A program made the translations under genes and the position numbers. A stretch of DNA of 5,091 bases from an uncultured Bermanella sp. (GTDB lineage: Bacteria; Pseudomonadota; Gammaproteobacteria; Pseudomonadales; Oceanobacteraceae). The first letter of the stretch is position 1. Each line of letters begins with the position of its first letter. Below the pieces are notes generated by a model. The model made no database searches. It had not been told where the DNA came from and saw nothing but the letters and a program-made list of their open reading frames with translations. Positions 1 to 5,091 of this stretch are shown in pieces. The stretch spans positions 1 to 5,091 of the forward strand of contig CAJXIK010000160.1 in the NCBI GenBank assembly GCA_913054445.1, written 5' to 3'.

Positions 1-108
1 AACCTCTAATCTAAGTTACTGGACTCTGAAGCCTTTTGATGGGTTTCGGAGTTGAACCCGAAGGATTTAATGTCGCGTTGCAGTACACCATTCAACGTGC
101 CCCGTTCT
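1..108. other. Non-coding flank downstream of the hybrid kinase, with competing hairpins
   Basis: I see no supportable gene here. The stretch follows the kinase stop codon. It contains two short inverted repeats that share bases and cannot form together: GGGTT (41-45) with AACCC (55-59), and TTCGG (45-49) with CCGAA (58-62). Read in the direction of the kinase transcript, neither is followed by a run of T, so this is not a convincing intrinsic terminator. The kinase message may end by Rho or beyond the window. Confidence 0.5.
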
Positions 109-1767
109 TTAGTGCCACTTCAGCAGCGTGTTTTTTAGCACCTCCATGGTGATGGGCTTGGAAAGAAAGTCATTCATGCCTGCATCGTAACATTGTTGCT
201 GTTCTTGGGCGGTGACCCCCGCGGTGAGTGCGATCACCGGCAGGTCGGTTAGGGTGTCGTTGCTGCGGATGGCTTTGGTGGCAGCAAACCCATCCAAAAT
301 GGGCATCTGGCAATCCATCAATACAAGATCATATTTTTTAAGATCAATTGCATCTATGGCTTGCTGGCCATCGTCGAAAATTTCATATTGGTAGCCCAAG
401 CGTTTCAACATGGCCCCCACCACCATTTGATTGGTGCGGTTATCCTCGGCCACCAATATGCAAATTTGTTCCTTGGGCAGTTTGCTGTGTGGCTGCTCAT
501 GTGCGGCGGCCTGTTGCGGATGGCTGCCTCTTTTTAAGGCGAGGGTGAACGAAAAGGTTGAACCCACATCGGGTTCGCTGCTCACCTCGATGTGGCCGCC
601 CATTAATTCAACCAAGCGTTTACTGATTTGCAAGCCTAGGCCGGTACCGCCGTATTGCCGCGTGGTGGATGAATCTACCTGAGTAAAGGCTTTAAATAAC
701 AGTTTTTGTTTGTCTTCGGGGATGCCGATGCCGCTGTCTTTTACGTTGAATTGTAATACCAAGCTGGGCTCCGGCTTGACCTGATTGATGGTTAATTCGA
801 TGGCCCCTTGGCTGGTGAACTTAATGCTGTTGCTAATAAGGTTGAGTAGAATTTGTTTGATGCGCAGGGGGTCGCCTAATAAGAAGGATGGAATGCTTGG
901 GTCGATGTGGATATCCAGCTTCAGGCCCTTTTTGTTGAGTTGCACCATAAATAAATTATGCAGGGCTTGGCAGTTTTCGCTTAGGGAAAAATCAATGCTT
1001 TCTAATTCCAGTTTACCTGCTTCAATCTTCGAGAAGTCTAAAATGTCATTGATGATGGATAACAGGGCTTCTCCCGAGTCGTGTATGGTGTTGATATACT
1101 GTTTTTGAGTGTCGCTCAGTGTGGTTGCCGCCAAGATGTCGGCGATGCCGATGATGCCGTTGAGTGGGGTGCGAATTTCATGGCTCATGTGGGCTAAGAA
1201 TTGCGACTTGGCGGCCGATGCCGCCGCCGCCGCCTGGGTTTCTTGCTCGGCCAGCATAATTTGTTTTTGCAGTTCAGCCGCATGGCGAATGTCGCGGTAG
1301 GAGCGCAGGGCGTTGAGCAGGGTCATGCGCAACTTGTGGGCGGTGAGATCGGTCTTACTCAGGTAGTCGTTGATGTCGTAATCTTGAAAGACCGAGACCT
1401 CGGGGGCCGCGCCCGGTTGACCGGTGCGTATCAGTAAGCGCACCTCGTTGTTGTTGAAGTTATTTCGAATATGGTTCACTAGCTCTAGGCCGGCGTTGTC
1501 GGTTTCCATCACCACGTCCACTAAGGCCACAGCCACATTATCGTGGCTACCCATGTAGTCAATGGCCTCCTTGGCGCTCATGGCACTGGCGAGGCGAATA
1601 GGGCTGTTCTCAAAGGTAAAGCCGCGCAGTACCATCTTGGTTAACTGGTGGACATACTCATCATCATCCACCACTAACACTAGGTATTCTTTGTCACCTG
1701 CCTCTTTAGGAGGGGGGGACTTGAGTTTAGGCTCGTCGCTGAACAGCAGCTCATTACCTGGGCTCAT
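109..1767 (-). CDS. Soluble hybrid sensor histidine kinase / response regulator (REC-HisKA-HATPase_c-REC)
   Basis: A 552-residue cytoplasmic phosphorelay kinase with no signal peptide or membrane segment. Domains in order: N-terminal receiver, about residues 28-155, with acidic pocket D34-D36, phosphoacceptor D84, T115 and K138; a helical, Ala-rich linker, about 155-188; HisKA dimerisation domain with phosphoacceptor H196 in the SHEIRTPLNG motif; HATPase_c with N box N309/N313, G1 box DSGIGIP (344-350) and G2 box GGTGLGL (373-379); C-terminal receiver, about 434-552, with E441/D442, phosphoacceptor D485, T515 and K537. All catalytic residues are present, so both kinase and receivers look active. 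No periplasmic, PAS or GAF sensor is present, so the input is probably phosphorylation of the N-terminal receiver by another kinase, or a protein partner. No HPt domain is present, so a separate HPt protein is needed to pass phosphate on. The ATG at 1767 is chosen because a GGGAG ribosome site lies 6 nt upstream. The N-terminal receiver carries LLIRTGQPG and DINDYLSKT motifs like those of DUF3369-type response regulators (family knowledge). The partner and output are unknown. Confidence 0.95.
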   Translation of the reverse strand: MSPGNELLFSDEPKLKSPPPKEAGDKEYLVLVVDDDEYVHQLTKMVLRGFTFENSPIRLASAMSAKEAIDYMGSHDNVAVALVDVVMETDNAGLELVNHIRNNFNNNEVRLLIRTGQPGAAPEVSVFQDYDINDYLSKTDLTAHKLRMTLLNALRSYRDIRHAAELQKQIMLAEQETQAAAAASAAKSQFLAHMSHEIRTPLNGIIGIADILAATTLSDTQKQYINTIHDSGEALLSIINDILDFSKIEAGKLELESIDFSLSENCQALHNLFMVQLNKKGLKLDIHIDPSIPSFLLGDPLRIKQILLNLISNSIKFTSQGAIELTINQVKPEPSLVLQFNVKDSGIGIPEDKQKLLFKAFTQVDSSTTRQYGGTGLGLQISKRLVELMGGHIEVSSEPDVGSTFSFTLALKRGSHPQQAAAHEQPHSKLPKEQICILVAEDNRTNQMVVGAMLKRLGYQYEIFDDGQQAIDAIDLKKYDLVLMDCQMPILDGFAATKAIRSNDTLTDLPVIALTAGVTAQEQQQCYDAGMNDFLSKPITMEVLKNTLLKWH

Positions 1768-1773
1768 TTAACT

Positions 1774-1779
1774 CTCCCT
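1774..1779 (-). promoter_or_regulatory. Ribosome binding site of the hybrid kinase
   Basis: On the minus strand AGGGAG lies 6 nt before the ATG at 1767. This good Shine-Dalgarno match supports the chosen start over the internal Met codons 44 and 63. Confidence 0.7.
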
Positions 1780-1796
1780 AGAACATATCTGCCTTG

Positions 1797-1825
1797 AGTA
1801 TAGCTCTTGCCCCATGAAACTGGAC
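1797..1825 (-). promoter_or_regulatory. Candidate sigma-70 promoter for the hybrid kinase
   Basis: On the minus strand TATACT (1797-1802) matches five of six bases of the -10 consensus and would start transcription near 1790, leaving a leader of about 20 nt. The region 17-18 bp upstream has only a poor -35 match, so the promoter would be weak or activator dependent. It overlaps the imperfect palindrome at 1809-1837. This is inference from motif and position only. Confidence 0.25.
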
Positions 1826-1837
1826 TTTTATGGGGGC
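1809..1837. repeat. Imperfect inverted repeat upstream of the hybrid kinase
   Basis: CCCCAT (1810-1815) pairs with ATGGGG (1830-1835). One mismatch further in, AAA pairs with TTT around a 6-nt centre. An outer G/C pair forms if one extra G in the right arm is bulged. It lies 42 nt upstream of the kinase ATG. If the TATACT promoter is right, it covers the -35 region and could be an operator. If transcription starts further upstream, it would be a leader hairpin. Confidence 0.4.
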
Positions 1838-1926
1838 TATTTTACGGGCTGTTTATGCAATAAATGCGACTTAAAATGGCAGGTATAGTACTAATGGTTG
1901 CTAAGATTTTGGCTCTATTAGGCGTT

Positions 1927-1955
1927 TAAAGCCTGAGCGGTAAACTCAGGCTTTA
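1927..1955 (-). terminator. Probable terminator hairpin after the Lon-family protease
   Basis: A perfect 11-bp inverted repeat, TAAAGCCTGAG (1927-1937) with CTCAGGCTTTA (1945-1955), closes a 7-nt loop. It begins about 22 nt after the protease stop codon, read on the minus strand. The stem ends in CTTTA but is not followed by a long T run, so termination may be partial. Its symmetry would allow some function in either direction. Together with the 210-bp gap it argues that the kinase is transcribed separately from the protease. Confidence 0.6.
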
Positions 1956-1977
1956 GCATAGTGTGTGTTTAGGTGTG

Positions 1978-4425
1978 CTATTTAGCGGCAGGCGTAGTGT
2001 CACTGGGCTTTTTCACCGCGTCCTTGTGCTCCTCTTCGTGCTCTTCTTCTTTGCCGATATCGGCGATTTCCCGCAGGCGTGCCAATACTCGGTAGTTCAC
2101 CGAACCGCGCGGGAAGTTGCCTCGCTTGTTGAGGGTGCCAGCCTTACGATCCATCATGATTTCCAGGGCTTGGTCTACGCTGTTGATGCCATACACACGG
2201 AACTGACCCTCTCGCACCGCCTCGATCACTTCGCTGTTGAGCACTAAGTGCTTCACATTAGAGGCGGGTATCAAGACGCCGTGCTGGCCGTTTAAGCCGC
2301 GCGCCTTACACACGGCAAAGAAGCCTTCAATTTTTTCGTTGATGCCCCCCACCGCCTGCACCTCGCCATACTGGCTCATGGAGCCGGTGACAGCCAGGCT
2401 TTGATGAATGGGGATATGGCTGAGGGCACTGATGAGGGCGCAGGCTTCCGCCAAGGAGGCGCTGTCGCCATCTATGTAGCCATAACTCTGTTCCATGGCG
2501 ATGGACGCCGATACCTCGAGGGGAAATTCTTGAGCGTAGGTGTGCCCTAGGTAGCCGGTTAAGATCATCACGCCCTTGGTATGGATGTTTTGCCCGAGGT
2601 TGGCTTCTCGTTCTATGTCGACGATGCCGCGCCCACCGGGATACACAGTGGCGGTGATGCGCGCCGGGGCACCAAACGAGCTGTCGCCTATGGACAACAC
2701 GGTAAGGCCGTTGATCTTGCCCACGGCCTCGCCATCGGTGTCGATTAATATGGTGCCATCGAGGATGTCATCGAGGATCTCTCTTTGAATGCGGCCGCTG
2801 CGCTGTTGCTTGGCTTCCAGGGCGCGGCTCACATGCACGTCACTAATGGTCTCTGCCTGCGCCAGTTTGCGCACAAACTCCGCCTCTGCCAGTAATTCAA
2901 ACAGGTCGCCGATGCGGGCGCTGAGGTGACGCTGATCTTCGGCTAGGCGGGCGCTCTGTTCGATTAAGCGCAGCACGCCCTCGCGGCTGATGGCGGCGTA
3001 GTTTTTTTCTAGGCAACGACTGTGCAGCAGGCGGGCGAAGGACTCCATGTGCTCAGCCGAGCAGTTGAGGTGGTCGTCGAAGTCCACCAAGACGCGAAAC
3101 ATGCTCTTGAATTCTTCATCTAGATCTTGCAGTAGGTAATAGGTGCTGCGCGAGCCGATGAGGATGATCTTGAGGTTTAATGGTAGCCATTGTGGGTTTA
3201 AGGTGGTGGTGCTGACCATGCCCATTTCGCTGTAGGGGCTCTCAATTTTTAACTGGCGGGAACTCAGAGCGCGCTTGAGGGCATCCCACACGAAGGGCTC
3301 GTGGAGAATTTTATCGGCATCCACCATTAGGTAACCGCCGTTGGCCTGATGCAAGGCGCCCGGGCAAATCTTGCGGTAGTGGGTCACTAAGGCCCCTTGG
3401 TCGCTGCTGTATTCGATGCGCCCAAACAGGTTGGCGTAATTGGGGTGGGTCTCATAGACCACCGGTGCGCCGGAGTCTTGCTGGCGGCTGACAATTAAAT
3501 TAGGCAGGTAGGTTTCTTCCAAGAAGGTGCGCTTGGCGCTGTCTTCACGGCTCTCTAGGGTGCGGTCATCGGTGAGTTCGGCGATGACGGTACGATGTAA
3601 ATTCTGTTTGATTTTATCGAGATAGGCCAATACCTGCTCATTATCTTGATAATGCTCAATTAAGGGTTTCATGAGCGGCGTCACCGCTTGGTCGATGGTG
3701 ACTTGGTTGAGGGCCTTGAGGGCCTCGTTGCTTTCCCTGCGCCACTGGGGCAGGGGCACTAGCTCATCGTTGAGCTGGCCTTCCAGTTCGTGGATGTTGT
3801 TGTGGAAGGCTTCTCGGGTGGCTTCATCTAAGACCGCAAACTCGGTGTCGTCTAGGCTCTTGCCATCCTTCATGGGGGTGAAACTAATGGAGGAGGTATC
3901 GCGGAACATGGCGATATTGCACTTGAGGGCCGCTTGTTCGATGCGGTCGATGACCTTGTCGTACAGTAGGTTGAAGTCGCGATCGATGAGGCTCTTTTTT
4001 TGCTGGTAGGTGGGGTGTTCGAAGGCGGCTGGGAAGGTGGCCAGCAAGTTGTCGATGAGCGTCTCGAGATCTTTCTTAAAGACCTGACCCAGGCCTGCCG
4101 CCAATTCCAGCTTTAGTGGTTCGCGCGGGTTGTCAAAATTATTGACGTAGGCCCAGTCACTGGGACTGGCCTGTCGCTTGGCCTCACTCTTTAAGTATTC
4201 GCCCACATAAGAGCTGCGGCCGGTGCCTGCATCCCCCATGACATATACGTTGTAGCCGGGGCGATCCATGGCCACGCCAAATTGAATGGCGGTGACCGCA
4301 CGGTCTTGGCCGAGCACTCCGTTGTAAGGGGTTAATTCAGCGCTGGTGGCAAAGGGCAGGCAGTTGTCCGCTATGTGGATGCTGAGTTGCTTGGGTGATA
4401 ATGGTGCGTGTGTCACTTTGGCCAT
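1978..4425 (-). CDS. Lon-family ATP-dependent serine protease (LonB-like, AAA_32 / peptidase S16)
   Basis: An 815-residue cytoplasmic AAA+ protease predicted to unfold and degrade proteins using ATP. The N-terminus carries the family's conserved PFATSAELTP and GVLGQDRA segments (about 24-43), followed by a Walker A region GDAGTGRS (64-71). A long, charged, helical insertion (about 105-300) separates this from the rest of the AAA region, with Walker-B-like GGYLMVDAD (363-371), a following ILIGSRSTYYLLQ segment (421-433), DEEFKSMFRVLVDFD (436-450) and a helical lid with R504. The S16 protease domain covers about 560-760. The catalytic Ser is S655 in DGDSAS and the catalytic Lys is K698 in GGINEKI, 43 residues apart, as in classical Lon. 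The N-terminal LAN substrate domain of LonA is absent, and no membrane segment is seen, unlike archaeal LonB. The C-terminus ends in a charged tail (about 791-815, EEEHEEEHKD). The Walker A lysine position is Arg (R70) and Walker B reads DAD, so ATP use may differ from LonA. It resembles the group containing E. coli YcbZ but is longer. It is transcribed divergently from the unknown gene at 4652. Substrates are unknown. Confidence 0.93.
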   Translation of the reverse strand: MAKVTHAPLSPKQLSIHIADNCLPFATSAELTPYNGVLGQDRAVTAIQFGVAMDRPGYNVYVMGDAGTGRSSYVGEYLKSEAKRQASPSDWAYVNNFDNPREPLKLELAAGLGQVFKKDLETLIDNLLATFPAAFEHPTYQQKKSLIDRDFNLLYDKVIDRIEQAALKCNIAMFRDTSSISFTPMKDGKSLDDTEFAVLDEATREAFHNNIHELEGQLNDELVPLPQWRRESNEALKALNQVTIDQAVTPLMKPLIEHYQDNEQVLAYLDKIKQNLHRTVIAELTDDRTLESREDSAKRTFLEETYLPNLIVSRQQDSGAPVVYETHPNYANLFGRIEYSSDQGALVTHYRKICPGALHQANGGYLMVDADKILHEPFVWDALKRALSSRQLKIESPYSEMGMVSTTTLNPQWLPLNLKIILIGSRSTYYLLQDLDEEFKSMFRVLVDFDDHLNCSAEHMESFARLLHSRCLEKNYAAISREGVLRLIEQSARLAEDQRHLSARIGDLFELLAEAEFVRKLAQAETISDVHVSRALEAKQQRSGRIQREILDDILDGTILIDTDGEAVGKINGLTVLSIGDSSFGAPARITATVYPGGRGIVDIEREANLGQNIHTKGVMILTGYLGHTYAQEFPLEVSASIAMEQSYGYIDGDSASLAEACALISALSHIPIHQSLAVTGSMSQYGEVQAVGGINEKIEGFFAVCKARGLNGQHGVLIPASNVKHLVLNSEVIEAVREGQFRVYGINSVDQALEIMMDRKAGTLNKRGNFPRGSVNYRVLARLREIADIGKEEEHEEEHKDAVKKPSDTTPAAK

Positions 4426-4437
4426 GTAAAGGTGAAA

Positions 4438-4442
4438 CTCCT
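4438..4442 (-). promoter_or_regulatory. Ribosome binding site of the Lon-family protease
   Basis: AGGAG on the minus strand lies 12 nt before the ATG at 4425. The spacing is longer than ideal but the match is strong. The start is also supported because family-conserved sequence (LSPKQLSI onwards) begins only about eight residues after this Met. Confidence 0.55.
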
Positions 4443-4457
4443 GTCAATTATGGGCCA

Positions 4458-4486
4458 ACCCTAGTGTGAAACGGCCTAGCTGACAA
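4458..4486 (-). promoter_or_regulatory. Candidate sigma-70 promoter for the Lon-family protease
   Basis: On the minus strand TTGTCA (4481-4486, five of six -35 bases) is followed after exactly 17 bp by TAGGGT (4458-4463, a poor -10). Transcription would start near 4451, about 25 nt before the start codon. The good -35 and spacing favour it, while the weak -10 leaves it tentative. Confidence 0.3.
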
Positions 4487-4549
4487 GCAAAACAGCGGGT
4501 GAATGAGTATTTTAAGCGCCCGCAAAAACATTGGTCGAAAAGTGCACAT

Positions 4550-4576
4550 TTAATGGCGTAAACCTAACGCCAATAA
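4550..4576. promoter_or_regulatory. 27-bp inverted repeat, candidate regulator binding site
   Basis: TTAATGGCGT (4550-4559) and ACGCCAATAA (4567-4576) are inverted repeats matching at 9 of 10 positions around a 7-bp centre. The inner TGGCGT/ACGCCA is perfect. The centre lies about 64 bp upstream of the start point predicted from the sigma-54 promoter and about 138 bp upstream of the protease ATG. A weaker related palindrome follows (ATAATGGC 4576-4583, GCGGTTAT 4589-4596), so AATGGC recurs 26 bp apart. This fits a dimeric DNA-binding protein, perhaps the enhancer-binding activator. The regulator is not identified. Confidence 0.5.
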
Positions 4577-4600
4577 TAATGGCCAATAGCGGTTATGTTT

Positions 4601-4615
4601 TGGCACGCATATCGC
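4601..4615 (+). promoter_or_regulatory. Sigma-54 (RpoN) -24/-12 promoter
   Basis: TGGCACGCATATCGC matches the consensus TGGCACG-N4-TTGC at every defined base but one (TC for TT). The invariant GG (4602-4603) and GC (4614-4615) have the required spacing. Transcription is expected near 4626-4627, giving a leader of about 25 nt that contains the ribosome site of the gene at 4652. Strand, distance and motif quality agree, so this is the most informative regulatory site in the window. RpoN promoters need an ATP-driven enhancer-binding protein, which is not encoded here. Confidence 0.75.
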
Positions 4616-4640
4616 TTATACGTGGCAGGTATCACCTAAA

Positions 4641-4644
4641 AGGA
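4641..4644 (+). promoter_or_regulatory. Ribosome binding site of the rightward gene
   Basis: AGGA within TAAAAGGA lies 7 nt before the ATG at 4652. This near-ideal placement is one of the main reasons to accept the rightward gene as real. Confidence 0.65.
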
Positions 4645-4651
4645 CAGCATT

Positions 4652-5091
4652 ATGACACCGTCAATCGATCCTAATTTCACCTCTGCCGCCAATGGCCAAT
4701 GCCATGACGTTTTTAACTGGCAGGCACTGATTCAGCAACACCAATTTGGCAAACAGAGCAGAAGCCCTGTTCAATCCAGCATTCACTTCTTAAATTGTTT
4801 TATTAGCCATGAGTCGCTATATGGTGACTGCGAGGGTGCCCGGGAGATGATTAAGGTCCTGATGATTTTACAGGCGGTGGATTCCCCCGCGTCGGCGCGC
4901 CAATTGAAACAGATAAATTCGAGCTACGAATACGTCTGTGCCTATCGTGACCTGCTGCTCGAAATCGACGCGCCCATGGATGTGAGCATGCAGTTCGATC
5001 GCCTGGTGGAGGTGCTGGAGGCCTTGTTGCAAATTCGCCAGCAGGTGGTGAGCGGTGTGTCGTGTTCCTATGGTCAGCTTAATCAAAGGTT
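4652..5091 (+). CDS. Uncharacterised protein, N-terminal part (runs off the window)
   Basis: An open frame of 146 codons from ATG at 4652 to the right edge without a stop, so the protein is 3'-truncated by the window and its full length is unknown. It begins MTPSIDPNFTSAANGQCHDV. I do not recognise a family. The first 40 or so residues are polar and low in structure signals. From about residue 42 (SSIHFLNCFISHESLYG) onward the sequence looks helical, with amphipathic stretches around REMIKVLMILQAV (64-76) and the Leu/Val-rich FDRLVEVLEALLQIRQQVV (114-132). There is no signal peptide, clear membrane span or recognised catalytic motif. A good ribosome site and a sigma-54 promoter upstream support expression. 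It is divergent from the Lon-family protease. The small reading frame antisense to it (4868-5086) is rejected. Function unknown. Confidence 0.75.
   Translation, partial: MTPSIDPNFTSAANGQCHDVFNWQALIQQHQFGKQSRSPVQSSIHFLNCFISHESLYGDCEGAREMIKVLMILQAVDSPASARQLKQINSSYEYVCAYRDLLLEIDAPMDVSMQFDRLVEVLEALLQIRQQVVSGVSCSYGQLNQR

Noticed and set aside
2..55. Plus-strand frame open from the left edge to a TGA at 53-55, possibly the end of a convergent gene
   Set aside because: Seventeen codons are too few to judge, and no recognisable protein ending is seen. It needs the sequence to the left.
41..65. tRNA- or tmRNA-like T-arm (GTTCAACTC on the minus strand)
   Set aside because: The loop matches the T-loop pattern, but the stem has mismatches, and no acceptor stem, CCA end or anticodon arm is present at the right distances.
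11..91. A 26-codon minus-strand frame downstream of the kinase
   Set aside because: It has no good ribosome site, a weak composition signal and overlaps the hairpin region. Nothing supports translation.
1878..1887. TGGCAGGTAT, also present at 4623-4632, as a possible repeat or second sigma-54 promoter
   Set aside because: A single shared 10-mer in two intergenic regions is plausibly chance. Neither copy has the GC of a -12 element at the right spacing.
3671..4009. A 112-codon plus-strand open frame inside the protease gene
   Set aside because: It is antisense to the well-supported Lon-family gene, has no ribosome site and reads like low-complexity Ser/Arg/Leu. It is a shadow frame, as are the similar plus-strand frames inside 212-1771 and 1963-2788.
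4447..4454. Heat-shock (sigma-32) type -10, CCCATAAT, upstream of the protease
   Set aside because: No CTTGAAA-like -35 lies at the proper spacing, and transcription would start inside the ribosome binding site.
4868..5086. A 72-codon minus-strand open frame near the right edge
   Set aside because: It is antisense to the gene starting at 4652, which has a sigma-54 promoter and ribosome site. The His-rich translation looks like an artefact.

Overview
The window is a 5.1 kb stretch of bacterial chromosome of moderate GC content. Gene style, an RpoN-type promoter and the protein families suggest a free-living, probably aquatic gammaproteobacterium. Nothing in the sequence fixes the genus. It holds two complete leftward genes and the start of one rightward gene. 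There is no CRISPR array, insertion sequence, tRNA or rRNA.

Layout from left to right: 1-108 is non-coding, downstream of the first gene, with two mutually exclusive short hairpins. 109-1767 (minus) encodes a soluble hybrid histidine kinase of order REC - HisKA - HATPase_c - REC. Its N-terminal receiver is of the kind usually seen in front of a DUF3369 region in response regulators. 1768-1977 is an intergenic gap holding a candidate promoter with an imperfect palindrome for the kinase, and a perfect 11-bp hairpin just after the upstream gene, probably its terminator. 1978-4425 (minus) encodes an 815-residue Lon-family (S16, AAA_32/LonB-like) ATP-dependent protease. It has an intact Ser-Lys dyad but an unorthodox Walker A motif. 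4426-4651 is a divergent intergenic region. 4652 to the right edge (plus) is the N-terminal part of a protein I do not recognise.

The best lead is in the divergent region. A near-consensus sigma-54 (-24/-12) promoter at 4601-4615 lies at the right distance from the unknown rightward gene, and a 27-bp inverted repeat at 4550-4576 could be the activator or repressor site. The unknown gene is therefore probably switched on by RpoN and an enhancer-binding protein, while its divergent Lon-like neighbour appears to use an ordinary promoter.

The kinase and protease are same-strand neighbours but are probably separate transcripts, because 210 bp and a hairpin separate them. No direct functional link between the three genes can be shown from sequence alone. 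The window looks mostly like ordinary chromosome, and I see no clear new multi-gene system in it.
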